Below are positions 24,287 through 32,664 of a DNA stretch of 35,973 nt, piece by piece (position 1 is the first letter of the stretch; every line of letters starts with the position of its first letter). The position numbers and the translations under genes are program-made. The DNA lies in NCBI GenBank assembly GCA_044425815.1, contig JAWXVA010000015.1:1-35973 (forward strand), in the 5' to 3' direction. The notes under the pieces were generated by a model that worked only from the letters and a program-made list of their open reading frames with translations, ran no database searches and was not told the origin of the DNA. Source of the DNA: CAUPWF01 sp044425815 (lineage in GTDB: Bacteria > Bacillota > Clostridia > Lachnospirales > Lachnospiraceae).

Positions 24287-25195
24287 ATGTATAGCTTCCA
24301 AGAGGAATTATTTACAAAAGTAGATGATAAAAATATAAATGTTAATGAGCCAATGAGCAAGCATACGACGTTTAGAATCGGCGGAATCGCAGATTATTAT
24401 ATTCGGATAAACAGCAACGAGATGTTGCAAAATGTTATAGGATTATGTAAAACTTACAGCGTTCCATTTTATATAGTAGGGAATGGAAGTAATCTTTTAG
24501 TAGGAGATGGTGGATTTCGAGGTGTAATTATAGAAATTGCAAGTGCGATGAATGAAATCACCTGTGATGGAGATATTATTTATGCACAGGCGGGCGCATT
24601 ATTATCACGAGTGGCTAGAGTTGCATTGGACCAAGAACTAGGTGGTTTTGAATTCGCAGCAGGAATACCAGGAACAATTGGTGGGGCAGTTGTGATGAAC
24701 GCAGGTGCATATGGCGGAGAAATCAAAGATGTGATTGTTTCGGCAACGGTGCTAGATACAGAAGGGATTATCAGAGAATGGACGCAAGAAGAACTAAAAC
24801 TAGGATATCGGAGAAGTGCAATTTCTAGTGAAGGTGGTATTGTAGTCGGTGTGAAAATCCAATTGGCTAAGGAGACAAAAGAAACTATCCAACGGAAAAT
24901 GGATGAACTAAAGGAGCAACGAGTTACAAAGCAACCATTAGAATATCCAAGTGCGGGAAGTACGTTCAAGCGTCCAGAAGGATATTTTGCTGCGAAGTTG
25001 ATCGACGATACAAAGCTGCGGGGATTGCAAGTGGGCGGTGCGCAAGTTTCAGAGAAACACTGCGGATTTGTTGTCAATAAAGGAAATGCCACGGCAGCAG
25101 ATGTGTGCTTCTTGATGTCACAAGTACAAGAGAAGGTATATAAGGAACATGGTGTGAAATTAGAACCGGAGATTAAGAAAATTGGGGAGTTTTAA
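24287..25195 (+). CDS. murB: UDP-N-acetylenolpyruvoylglucosamine reductase
   Basis: 302 aa from the ATG at 24287; the frame extends upstream but those residues do not resemble the family and overlap the promoter. FAD-binding motifs: YIVGNGSNLLVGDGGFRGV (about 62-80) and GGAVVMNAGAYGGEIKD (about 136-152). Catalytic-side motifs include LGYRRSAI, and YPSAGSTFKRPEGYFAAKLI with the proton-donating Ser of the SAGS loop. The type II MurB layout (no third-domain YXXK loop) is typical of Gram-positives. The NADPH-dependent reaction makes UDP-MurNAc. The ribosome site AAAAGG is weak. It is first in a four-gene operon; rapZ begins one base after its stop. Confidence 0.96.
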   Translation: MYSFQEELFTKVDDKNINVNEPMSKHTTFRIGGIADYYIRINSNEMLQNVIGLCKTYSVPFYIVGNGSNLLVGDGGFRGVIIEIASAMNEITCDGDIIYAQAGALLSRVARVALDQELGGFEFAAGIPGTIGGAVVMNAGAYGGEIKDVIVSATVLDTEGIIREWTQEELKLGYRRSAISSEGGIVVGVKIQLAKETKETIQRKMDELKEQRVTKQPLEYPSAGSTFKRPEGYFAAKLIDDTKLRGLQVGGAQVSEKHCGFVVNKGNATAADVCFLMSQVQEKVYKEHGVKLEPEIKKIGEF

Positions 25196-25196
25196 G

Positions 25197-26075
25197 ATGA
25201 GATTTGTCGTAGTTACAGGGATGTCAGGAGCTGGAAAAAGTTCTGTGCTTAAAATGTTAGAAGATGCGGGATATTATTGTATTGATAATCTACTAGTGAC
25301 ACTAATGCCCAAATTGGTAGACTTGTTACGAGAGCCACAAAGTGAAATAGATAAGATCGCCTTAGGAATAGATATTCGAAGTGGAAAGAACTTTGGTGAA
25401 GTGGACAATATGCTGAGTGAATGGCGAGCAGCAGGGCTCGAGTTCGAAGTGTTGTTCATGGATTCAAACGATAAGGTGCTTATTAAACGTTATAAAGAAA
25501 CAAGGAGAAGTCATCCATTTTCGACAGAGGAGCGTGTTGAGTATTCGATTGCAAAAGAAAGAAAATGCCTCGAAAATATCAAGAAAAGTTCAACTTATAT
25601 CATTGATACGAGCCAGTTGCTTACTCGTGAGCTTAAGAAAGAAATTACAAGAATTTTCGTGAATGATGAAGAATATAAAAATCTATATATTACAATTTTA
25701 TCTTTCGGATTTAAAAACGGAATCCCCGTTGATGCAGATTTAGTTTTTGATGTGAGATTTTTGCCAAACCCCTATTATATAGAAGAACTTAAGAAAATAA
25801 GTGGGAATGAAAAAGCAGTCAGAGATTATGTGATGCAAAATGAAAAATCACAAGTGTTTTTGGCGAAATTACACGACATGATAGAATTTTTAATTCCTAA
25901 TTATATTTTGGAAGGAAAAAATCATTTGGTTGTTGCTATAGGATGTACAGGTGGTAAACATCGCTCTGTGACTATTGCAAATGAATTGTACGAAATTCTG
26001 AATGGAACGAAGACATATGGGATTCGAGTGGAACACCGAGATATTCAAAGAGAAAATATAATCAAGGAAATATAG
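25197..26075 (+). CDS. rapZ: RapZ/YvcJ family nucleotide-binding protein
   Basis: 292 aa from the ATG at 25197; an earlier in-frame TTG at 25182 overlaps murB and lies before the GGGGAG site. The P-loop is TGMSGAGKSS (7-16). The C-terminal domain carries the AIGCTGGKHRSVTIANELY signature. In E. coli RapZ guides RNase E to GlmZ RNA and senses glucosamine-6-phosphate; in B. subtilis YvcJ affects competence and is a nucleotidase-like protein. Its seat between murB and whiA ties it to wall precursor control, which is inference. One-base spacing from murB and eight-base spacing to whiA show an operon. Confidence 0.95.
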   Translation: MRFVVVTGMSGAGKSSVLKMLEDAGYYCIDNLLVTLMPKLVDLLREPQSEIDKIALGIDIRSGKNFGEVDNMLSEWRAAGLEFEVLFMDSNDKVLIKRYKETRRSHPFSTEERVEYSIAKERKCLENIKKSSTYIIDTSQLLTRELKKEITRIFVNDEEYKNLYITILSFGFKNGIPVDADLVFDVRFLPNPYYIEELKKISGNEKAVRDYVMQNEKSQVFLAKLHDMIEFLIPNYILEGKNHLVVAIGCTGGKHRSVTIANELYEILNGTKTYGIRVEHRDIQRENIIKEI

Positions 26076-26083
26076 AGGGAACT

Positions 26084-27046
26084 ATGTCATTTTCAGGAGA
26101 AGTCAAACAAGAATTGGCGCGAATGATACCAGAAGCAAGGCATTGTCAAATCGCAGAACTATCAGCGATTTTGAGTATTTGTGGAAGGGTAATTATTTCG
26201 GAAAACGAAGAATATAAATTAAAAGTTCGAACAGAAAATATATCTGTTGCAAGAAAGTGCTTTACATTAATCAAAAAAACCTTTAATATGAATACTGATA
26301 TTTCTATAAACCGAAATATTAGTAGAAAGATATCAGTGTATGAAGTGGTTGTGTCTGACCATGAAAAGGCAATACGGATATTGCAAGCTACGAAGATTTT
26401 GGATGAATGCGGAGAGATTCGTGAAGAATTATCAGTTGTACGTAATATTTTGGTGCAACAACCATGTTGCAAACGGGCATTTATTCGAGGCGCATTCCTG
26501 GCATCAGGATCTATGAGCAATCCGAATAAATCCTATCATTTTGAGATTGTATGTGCCACGGAAGATAAGGCAAAACAACTCGTTAGCATTATTAATAGTT
26601 TTGATATGGATGCTAAGATGGTTGTGCGAAAGAAACACTATGTAGTATATTTAAAAGAAGGTGCTCAGATAGTGGATGTTTTAAATATCATGGAAGCACA
26701 CGTGGCGTTAATGGAACTTGAGAACGTACGCATATTAAAAGATATGCGCAACACAGTGAACCGCAAGGTGAATTGTGAAACAGCTAATATTAATAAGACT
26801 GTATCTGCAGCTGTAAAGCAAGTCAATGACATTGAGTATATTCAAGACGCAATTGGTTTAGAGGAACTTTCGGAAGGATTAAGGGAAGTTGCAGAACTAA
26901 GGCTTGAGTATCGAGATTTGCCACTCAAGGAATTAGGTGAATTATTATCGGTGCCAGTCGGCAAGTCTGGTGTAAATCACAGATTGAGAAAATTAGGAGA
27001 GATTGCTGATAAGTTAAGAGAAAGTCAGGAGGAACATTATGATTAA
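26084..27046 (+). CDS. whiA: WhiA family DNA-binding protein
   Basis: 320 aa. The N-terminal LAGLIDADG-like domain (about 1-215) starts SFSGEVKQELARMIPEARHC and has QQPCCKRAFIRGAFLASGSM; the nuclease-type acidic residues are not evident, as in other WhiA proteins. The C-terminal HTH (about 230-310) has LPLKELGELLSVPVGKSGVN. WhiA is needed for sporulation septation in Streptomyces and affects chromosome segregation and division in B. subtilis. The last eight bases overlap the start of the HPr-like gene, so both are coupled. Confidence 0.96.
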   Translation: MSFSGEVKQELARMIPEARHCQIAELSAILSICGRVIISENEEYKLKVRTENISVARKCFTLIKKTFNMNTDISINRNISRKISVYEVVVSDHEKAIRILQATKILDECGEIREELSVVRNILVQQPCCKRAFIRGAFLASGSMSNPNKSYHFEIVCATEDKAKQLVSIINSFDMDAKMVVRKKHYVVYLKEGAQIVDVLNIMEAHVALMELENVRILKDMRNTVNRKVNCETANINKTVSAAVKQVNDIEYIQDAIGLEELSEGLREVAELRLEYRDLPLKELGELLSVPVGKSGVNHRLRKLGEIADKLRESQEEHYD

Positions 27047-27296
27047 AAAAACAGTGGTTGTTAATTGTGAAAAAGGATTAGATGCGAGACCAATTGCATT
27101 GTTAGTGCAAGAAGCGAGTCAATATGCGAGTCAAGTGTATATTGAGATGAAAGAAAAGAAAATTAATGCAAAAAGTATCATGGGAATGATGAGCCTAAGT
27201 TTAATCAAAGGTGAGGAACTAGCGATTGTTACAAATGGTGATGATGAAGAAGTTGCTGCAGATGGTATGGTAAGTTTTTTCATGGATTTAAAGTAA
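27039..27296 (+). CDS. HPr/Crh-like protein with Asp at position 15
   Basis: 85 aa with the HPr fold. The active-site block reads KGLDARPIA, so the phosphorylatable His15 is Asp15; the regulatory Ser46 is intact in AKSIMGMMSL (45-54). Without His15 it cannot take phosphate from Enzyme I for sugar uptake. With Ser46 it may still be a target of HPr kinase and act as a CcpA co-regulator, as Crh (Gln15) does in Bacillus, where crh also lies after whiA. AGGAGG lies within the whiA end; the ATG overlaps whiA by eight bases. It closes the operon before a terminator. Confidence 0.9.
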   Translation: MIKKTVVVNCEKGLDARPIALLVQEASQYASQVYIEMKEKKINAKSIMGMMSLSLIKGEELAIVTNGDDEEVAADGMVSFFMDLK

Positions 27297-27315
27297 ATAA
27301 AATATAAAGATAATT

Positions 27316-27343
27316 ACAAAAGAGCATGAGAATGCTCTTTTGT
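27316..27343 (+). terminator. Terminator of the murB-rapZ-whiA-HPr operon
   Basis: ACAAAAGAGCAT (27316-27327) pairs with ATGCTCTTTTGT (27332-27343), 4-base loop. The T-run is inside the stem end. Confidence 0.8.
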
Positions 27344-27387
27344 GCTATTGAATAAAAGAATAATTAATATGGAGAGGAGGCTTAGGC

Positions 27388-28434
27388 GTGAAAAAATTGC
27401 TTTTTATATATAATCCTAACGCAGGAAAAGGTCAAATAAAAATGAAAATTGCAGAGATTATAGATATTTTTGTTAAGGCGGATTATATCCCGACAGTATA
27501 TGCGACACAAGCTGCCCGTGATGGATACAGAATGCTGATTGATAATGAAGAGCAGTATGACTTGATAGTTTGTAGTGGTGGCGATGGAACGTTAGATGAA
27601 GTGGTTACGGCTATGATAGTGCGTGGTATGGATTGTTCCTTGGGATATATTCCTGCAGGAAGTACAAATGATTTTGCGAGAAGTTTAAAAATATCACGTA
27701 ATATGATAAAAGCAGCAGAAGATGCTGTGCATGGCAGGGTTTTCCCTTGTGATGTAGGCTCCTTTAATGGAGGCGTATTTGTGTATATTGCAGCGTTTGG
27801 GATGTTTACAGATGTTTCTTATGCCACCTCACAAGATATTAAAAATGTGCTAGGACACATGGCATATGTGTTAGAAGGAATTAAAAGAATTTATAATATA
27901 CCTGCTTATCAGATGAAAATCACTTGCGATGATGGCGAAATAAAAGAAGGCACTTATATGTACGGTATGGTGACGAATTCTAGTTCGGTAGGAGGGTTCA
28001 AAAGCATAATAGGTAAGAATGTTATTTTCGACGATGGAGAATTTGAAGTGACGCTTATTCGGAAACCTCAAAATATTATAGAGTTACAAGAAATAGTTGC
28101 AGCCTTAATTATTGAGCAGATAAATTCTAAATATATGGAGTCGTTTAAAGCAAAATCAATTGTATTCGAAAGTCAAGACGAAGTGGCGTGGACCCTAGAT
28201 GGAGAGTTTGGAGGCAATCATAAAAAAGTAACCATAGAAAATCTGAATCAAGAACTCAATATTGTACTACCATTAGAAAATGATATGGAAGATATATTGA
28301 TTGAAACATTCGAAGATGAAGAATGGACAGAAGATATGATTGAAACGTATATGTTGGAATATATGGAACAAATACAGCGTGTGCAATCAGATGAAGAAAT
28401 ATCAGCGAATGATGATGAAATAATGCTTGAATAA
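27388..28434 (+). CDS. Diacylglycerol kinase-family lipid kinase (YegS/DgkB type) with acidic tail
   Basis: 348 aa from a GTG (27388) seven bases after AGGAGG. The catalytic domain has FIYNPNAGKGQ (7-16), the nucleotide loop SGGDGTLDEVV (63-73) and IPAGSTNDFARSL (about 91-103). The second, beta-rich domain ends near residue 300 with WTLDGEFGG. The last 45-50 residues (DMEDILIETFEDEEWTEDMI onward) form a strongly acidic tail not usual in DgkB or YegS. The enzyme phosphorylates a lipid alcohol such as diacylglycerol at the inner membrane face. The exact lipid is unknown. Confidence 0.9.
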   Translation: MKKLLFIYNPNAGKGQIKMKIAEIIDIFVKADYIPTVYATQAARDGYRMLIDNEEQYDLIVCSGGDGTLDEVVTAMIVRGMDCSLGYIPAGSTNDFARSLKISRNMIKAAEDAVHGRVFPCDVGSFNGGVFVYIAAFGMFTDVSYATSQDIKNVLGHMAYVLEGIKRIYNIPAYQMKITCDDGEIKEGTYMYGMVTNSSSVGGFKSIIGKNVIFDDGEFEVTLIRKPQNIIELQEIVAALIIEQINSKYMESFKAKSIVFESQDEVAWTLDGEFGGNHKKVTIENLNQELNIVLPLENDMEDILIETFEDEEWTEDMIETYMLEYMEQIQRVQSDEEISANDDEIMLE

Positions 28435-28453
28435 ATGAGAGAAATACTATAAA
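28427..28453 (+). promoter_or_regulatory. Weak candidate promoter for fba
   Basis: TTGAAT (28427-28432), then TATAAA (28448-28453) after only 15 bases. The spacing is short, so confidence is low; the strong expression expected for fba suggests a promoter in this gap. Confidence 0.3.
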
Positions 28454-28521
28454 ATTAAAGTGTTAGTGATATAGAAGACGGTCACAGACCAAACTATAGA
28501 AAGTAAAGTGGAGGAAAAAAT

Positions 28522-29385
28522 ATGTTAGTATCAGCAAAAGAAATGTTAGAAAAAGCAAAAGCAGGACACTATGCAGTAGGTCAATTCAACATTAACAACT
28601 TGGAGTGGACGAAAGCAGTATTAGAGACAGCACAAGAAAATAACTCACCAGTTATCTTAGGTGTATCTGAGGGTGCAGGAAAGTACATGACAGGATTTAA
28701 AACAGTTGTTGGAATGGTAAATGGAATGATGGAAGAAATGAACATCACAGTACCAGTTGCATTACATTTAGATCATGGTAGTTATGGCGGATGTATGAAG
28801 TGTATCGAAGCTGGATTTTCATCAATTATGTATGATGGCTCACATGCTCCAATTGAAGAGAATGTTGCAAATACAACAGAATTAGTTAGAATATGTAATG
28901 AAAAAGGAATGTCAGTAGAAGCAGAAGTAGGTTCTATTGGTGGAGAAGAAGATGGTGTAGTAGGTGCTGGTGAATGTGCAGATCCTGCAGAATGTAAAGC
29001 AGTAGCTGATTTAGGAATCTCTATGTTAGCAGCAGGAATTGGTAATATTCATGGTAAATACCCAGATAACTGGGCTGGACTTAGCTTTGAAACACTTGAT
29101 GCTATTCAAGCATTAACAGGTGAAATGCCATTAGTACTTCATGGTGGAACAGGTATCCCAGAAGATATGATTAAAAAAGCAATTGATTTAGGCGTAGCAA
29201 AAATCAATGTTAATACAGAATGTCAAACAGTATTTGCAGCAGCAACACGCGAATATGTAGAAGCTGGTAAAGATTTACAAGGAAAAGGATTTGACCCACG
29301 TAAATTATTAGCACCAGGTACACAAGCTATTAAAGATTCAGTGAAAGAGAAAATGGAATTATTTGGATCAATTAATAAAGCTTAA
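28522..29385 (+). CDS. fba: Class II fructose-bisphosphate aldolase
   Basis: 287 aa, standard length for the Gram-positive class IIA/B FbaA type. Metal and catalytic residues: D84 and H85 (LHLDHGSYGG), E135 in VEAEVG, H177 (GNIHGKYP) and H207 (LHGGTGIP), plus KINVNTE at about 229-235. It splits fructose-1,6-bisphosphate in glycolysis. GTGGAGGA precedes the ATG. Codons are unusually uniform (many GTA, CCA, GGT) compared with neighbours, consistent with high expression. It has its own terminator. Confidence 0.96.
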   Translation: MLVSAKEMLEKAKAGHYAVGQFNINNLEWTKAVLETAQENNSPVILGVSEGAGKYMTGFKTVVGMVNGMMEEMNITVPVALHLDHGSYGGCMKCIEAGFSSIMYDGSHAPIEENVANTTELVRICNEKGMSVEAEVGSIGGEEDGVVGAGECADPAECKAVADLGISMLAAGIGNIHGKYPDNWAGLSFETLDAIQALTGEMPLVLHGGTGIPEDMIKKAIDLGVAKINVNTECQTVFAAATREYVEAGKDLQGKGFDPRKLLAPGTQAIKDSVKEKMELFGSINKA

Positions 29386-29408
29386 TTTTGTAGATTGACT
29401 GGATTTAT

Positions 29409-29440
29409 AAAGGTGTTCCAATTATTGGAGCACCTTTATT
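29409..29440 (+). terminator. Terminator after fba
   Basis: AAAGGTGTTCCA (29409-29420) pairs with TGGAGCACCTTT (29426-29437) with one G-U pair, then ATTT. It lies 24 bases after the stop. Confidence 0.8.
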
Positions 29441-29516
29441 TGATGGAAAAACGATAGAAAATAATAATACAAAAATAGCCAAAGGCTAATTGAGAAAAGA
29501 TGGAGATACGAAATAG

Positions 29517-31628
29517 ATGAGTGAATATATTAGCGTAACAGAGATTTTTGGAGAAAATGTATTTAATGACAGTGTAATGCAAGCGAGATTGCCTAAAAAA
29601 GTTTATCAGCAATTAAAGGATACTATCGAACAAGGAAAAGATTTAGATGTAGTAACAGCCGATGTTATTGCTCATGAGATGAAAGAATGGGCGATAGAAA
29701 AAGGTGCAACTCACTATACACATTGGTTCCAACCATTGACAGGGGTGACTGCGGAAAAGCATGATTCGTTTATTTCGGCACCGATGTCAAACGGAAAAGT
29801 GCTTATGAGTTTTTCGGGAAAAGAACTTATTAAAGGTGAGCCAGATGCATCTTCATTTCCTTCAGGGGGTCTAAGAGCAACATTTGAAGCAAGGGGATAT
29901 ACTGCTTGGGATTGTACTTCTCCAGCATTTGTAAGGGAAGATGCAGCGGGAGCAACGTTATGTATTCCTACAGCTTTTTGTTCTTATACAGGAGAGGCTT
30001 TAGACCAAAAGACACCATTGCTTCGCTCGATGGAAGCGCTTAATAAAGAAGCCGTACGTTTCTTACGTTTGCTAGGAAATACTACTACTAAGAAGGTGAC
30101 ACCATCTGTAGGAGTAGAGCAAGAATACTTTTTGATAGATTATGATAAATATATTCAACGAAAAGATTTAATCTTTACAGGACGTTCGTTATTTGGAGCA
30201 ATGCCACCAAAAGGCCAAGAGTTGGATGATCATTATTTTGGAACGATTCGTCAAAGAATTGCTGGCTATATGAAAGAAGTGAATGAAGAATTATGGAAAT
30301 TAGGTGTTTCTGCTAAGACACAACACAATGAAGTTGCACCAGGACAACATGAATTAGCACCAATTTATGCACCATGTAATATAGCAGTTGATCACAATCA
30401 TATTATAATGCAAACACTAAAGACCGTGGCACATAGAAGAGGGTTACACTGCCTATTGCATGAGAAGCCATTTGCAGGGGTTAATGGATCAGGAAAGCAC
30501 AATAACTGGTCGATTACTACAGATGACGGTAAAAATCTTCTAGAACCAGGTAAAACACCACACGAGAACGTACAGTTCCTATTAGTGCTCACATGTATTT
30601 TACGTGCAGTAGATAGACATGCTGATTTACTCAGAGAATCTGCATCGGATGTGGGAAATGATCATAGACTTGGAGCAAATGAGGCTCCACCAGCTATCAT
30701 TTCTATATTCCTAGGAGAACAATTAGAAGATGTAATCCAACAACTTGTAGATACAGGTGAAGCAACGCATAGTCTAAAAGGTGGAAAATTAAAAACAGGT
30801 GTAAAAACAATTCCTGATTTTGCAAAAGATGCTACAGATAGAAACAGAACTTCACCATTTGCATTTACTGGAAATAAATTTGAATTCCGTATGTGTGGTT
30901 CTTCTGATTCAGTGTCAGAACCAAACGTGGTATTAAATACTATGATTGCAGAAGCTTTTGCAGATGCAAGTGACTACTTAGAACAAGCAGAAGATGCAGA
31001 TACGGCAGTCCATGATTTAATTAAAAAATATGCAACAGAACATCAGAGAATAATCTTCAATGGAAATGGATATTCTGATGAATGGGTAGAAGAGGCGGCT
31101 CGTCGTGGCTTACCAAACATTTCATCAATGGTAGAATCAATTTCAGCACTAACAACAGATAAAGCGGTAGCGATGTTTGAGCGATTTAAAGTATTCACAA
31201 AAGTAGAGCTTGAATCAAGAGCTGAGATTCAATATGAAGCGTATTCTAAGGCTATTAATATAGAAGCACGTGCTATGATTGATGTAGCTAGTAAACAAAT
31301 TATTCCAGCAGTTATTCGCTATACAAAAACATTAGCAGAGACAGCAGCTGTAGTAAAAGAGTTGGGAGTGGCAGCAGATGTGCAAATAGAGCTGTTAACA
31401 GAAGTTTCAGCATTATTAGCAGAATCTAAAAAAGTGTTGGTGAAATTAATAGAAGTTTCAGATGTGGCAAGTAATATGGATGAAGGAAAGGCGCAAGCAG
31501 AATATTATCGTGAATCCGTTGTTGTTGCAATGGAAGCATTACGTGTACCAGTAGATCAGTTAGAAATGATTGTTGATAAAGAAATGTGGCCAATGCCTTC
31601 ATATGGAGATTTGCTGTTTGAAGTATAA
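29517..31628 (+). CDS. glnN: Glutamine synthetase type III
   Basis: 703 aa, the large GSIII form (types I and II are near 370-470 aa). The N-terminal GSIII-specific part has THYTHWFQPLTG and SFPSGGLRATFEARGYTAWD. The core has GVEQEYFLID, KTQHNEVAPGQHELAPIY, and the ATP/glutamate motif VNGSGKHNNWSI. NRTSPFAFTGNKFEFR follows, then a GSIII C-terminal helical tail. It makes glutamine from glutamate, ammonia and ATP as a dodecamer. Common in Bacteroides, Clostridia and cyanobacteria. The ribosome site GGAG is 11 bases from the ATG, rather far. A possible promoter TTGATG-17-AATAAT lies at 29440-29468. No PII or regulator gene is nearby. Confidence 0.96.
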   Translation: MSEYISVTEIFGENVFNDSVMQARLPKKVYQQLKDTIEQGKDLDVVTADVIAHEMKEWAIEKGATHYTHWFQPLTGVTAEKHDSFISAPMSNGKVLMSFSGKELIKGEPDASSFPSGGLRATFEARGYTAWDCTSPAFVREDAAGATLCIPTAFCSYTGEALDQKTPLLRSMEALNKEAVRFLRLLGNTTTKKVTPSVGVEQEYFLIDYDKYIQRKDLIFTGRSLFGAMPPKGQELDDHYFGTIRQRIAGYMKEVNEELWKLGVSAKTQHNEVAPGQHELAPIYAPCNIAVDHNHIIMQTLKTVAHRRGLHCLLHEKPFAGVNGSGKHNNWSITTDDGKNLLEPGKTPHENVQFLLVLTCILRAVDRHADLLRESASDVGNDHRLGANEAPPAIISIFLGEQLEDVIQQLVDTGEATHSLKGGKLKTGVKTIPDFAKDATDRNRTSPFAFTGNKFEFRMCGSSDSVSEPNVVLNTMIAEAFADASDYLEQAEDADTAVHDLIKKYATEHQRIIFNGNGYSDEWVEEAARRGLPNISSMVESISALTTDKAVAMFERFKVFTKVELESRAEIQYEAYSKAINIEARAMIDVASKQIIPAVIRYTKTLAETAAVVKELGVAADVQIELLTEVSALLAESKKVLVKLIEVSDVASNMDEGKAQAEYYRESVVVAMEALRVPVDQLEMIVDKEMWPMPSYGDLLFEV

Positions 31629-31660
31629 AATATGTTATATGGTATAGATAGGAGGTACGC

Positions 31661-32122
31661 GTGGATAAATTCGAATTTACAAATAGATTAAAAGAGGCGT
31701 TGCTTACAAAACTTGACCCAACAGAGATTCAAGAACAAGTTGATTTTTACTATAATTATATAGAGGAGGAAGTCCGAAAAGGCCGCTCAGAACAAGCGGT
31801 AGTAGAGGAACTTGGCGATCCTTGGGCGATAGCGAAGAATCTCGAAGGGAATATAGGTCAGTCAGCAGGAAAATCTGATTATAATACAGGAACGAGTCTA
31901 GAGGGAGAAGATATTAATCGTCAATCCTATGGATACGGTGCAAATAAATCATTTGCATGGTCCTCTAATTCAGGTCTAGGTTGTTGGTTGGTCTTTGGTG
32001 CGCTCTTATTAATCATTATTGCTATATTGTATGTATTTGTAGGAGTGGTACGAATTTTTGCACCGATACTAGTGCCTGTGATTTTTATACTATTAATCAT
32101 AAAAACATTTAAAAAAAAATAA
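31661..32122 (+). CDS. HAAS/DUF1700-domain membrane protein
   Basis: 153 aa from a GTG (31661) with AGGAGG just upstream. Residues 1-65 form the HAAS (helical, DUF1700-like) domain: MDKFEFTNRLKEALLTKLDP and VVEELGDPWAIAKNLE. A Gly/Ser/Asn-rich linker follows (about 70-105). Two membrane segments (about 108-130 and 135-150) and a KKK tail close it. DUF1700 proteins are often paired with PadR regulators that control membrane protein expression; no PadR gene is beside it, so its partner is not visible. It follows glnN by 32 bases and may share its transcript. Confidence 0.8.
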   Translation: MDKFEFTNRLKEALLTKLDPTEIQEQVDFYYNYIEEEVRKGRSEQAVVEELGDPWAIAKNLEGNIGQSAGKSDYNTGTSLEGEDINRQSYGYGANKSFAWSSNSGLGCWLVFGALLLIIIAILYVFVGVVRIFAPILVPVIFILLIIKTFKKK

Positions 32123-32164
32123 CAAATATAAAAAGTTATAGTTAGGGAAATGCAGAATAAACAT

Positions 32165-32207
32165 AAAAAACAAGAGAATTTCAGAGTCTGAAATTCTCTT
32201 GTTTTTT
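32165..32207. terminator. Strong bidirectional terminator
   Basis: A near-perfect stem of about 20 bp (AAAAAACAAGAGAATTTCAG with its complement) closes over a 3-5 base loop, flanked by A and T runs. It serves the HAAS gene and the reverse-strand small protein, whose stop codon lies two bases away. Confidence 0.93.
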
Positions 32208-32208
32208 A

Positions 32209-32412
32209 CTAGTAATTATCGGAATAATCAGATGAGTCTGTTGTAGTGTTGCTAGTACGGTTAGAAGAAGCTTTGTTACTAGCTTTGTTTTTGTTGTTTG
32301 AGTTATATGAATTATCCATATTAGAATTTGATGAATTGTTCATATTTTTATCTTTTGAACAACTGTGTCCACATCCGTTTGATTCATTTGATGCATTATA
32401 GTTTTTTGCCAT
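32209..32412 (-). CDS. Asn/Ser-rich small protein with a GCGHSC motif (67 aa)
   Basis: 67 aa with AGGAGG nine bases before the ATG, so translation is well supported. By count 18 residues are Asn and 16 Ser, half of the protein. The N-terminal part has C14 and C18 in GCGHSCSKDK; the rest is a low-complexity NSSNSNMDNSYN-like tail ending in acid and Tyr residues. No signal peptide or membrane segment. I do not know a function; short Asn/Ser-rich proteins of this type occur in Lachnospiraceae, and spore-associated or surface roles are guesses. It stands alone on the reverse strand. Confidence 0.72.
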   Translation of the reverse strand: MAKNYNASNESNGCGHSCSKDKNMNNSSNSNMDNSYNSNNKNKASNKASSNRTSNTTTDSSDYSDNY

Positions 32413-32528
32413 GATTACTGTCCTCCTATTGATTAAGTTACAATGTTATTATGTCAAGAAAATAACTATATTATCCAACAAAACAAGATGAAAATTATCC
32501 CATATTGATAAAAAAATAACAATTAAAC

Positions 32529-32557
32529 TTGATTTTTAATGAAGAATATAATATAAT
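32529..32557 (+). promoter_or_regulatory. Sigma-A type promoter for the small-RNA candidate
   Basis: -35 TTGATT (32529-32534) and -10 TATAAT (32552-32557), spacer 17 bases; a second TATAAT overlaps at 32547-32552. The predicted start is near 32564. Confidence 0.6.
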
Positions 32558-32563
32558 CATTTT

Positions 32564-32646
32564 CGTAGGAGATAACTCCTACACCCTTATTAATTATTTA
32601 TACTCCCCTCAAAAAGGCTGATGGCTCCCCCATCAGTCTTTTTACT
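32564..32646 (+). ncRNA. Candidate ~80-nt CU-rich small RNA
   Basis: A promoter and a strong terminator (32611-32643) bracket a segment with no reading frame. The RNA would have a 5' hairpin GTAGGAG-ATAA-CTCCTAC (32565-32582), an AU-rich single strand, an ACTCCCCTC stretch (32602-32610), and a terminator hairpin whose loop is CUCCC. C-rich unpaired patches are the marks of Firmicutes regulatory RNAs that pair with Shine-Dalgarno regions (RsaE/RoxS type). No known family is recognised. It could also be a leader, but the next gene has its own promoter at 32665. Confidence 0.5.
32611..32646 (+). terminator. Rho-independent terminator of the small-RNA candidate
   Basis: AAAAAGGCTGATGG (32611-32624) pairs with CCATCAGTCTTTTT (32630-32643) around the loop CTCCC, with one G-T pair. 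Nothing coding lies between this and the reverse-strand small protein. Confidence 0.9.
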
Positions 32647-32664
32647 ATGGATTTTCGCTTTGTT

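Noticed and set aside
24580..25092. 170-aa reverse frame inside murB
   Set aside because: Antisense shadow of a conserved enzyme; composition reflects murB codons.
32529..32646. Riboswitch controlling the RlmL-like gene
   Set aside because: No match to preQ1, fluoride, SAM or other known aptamers, and the gene has its own promoter after the terminator.
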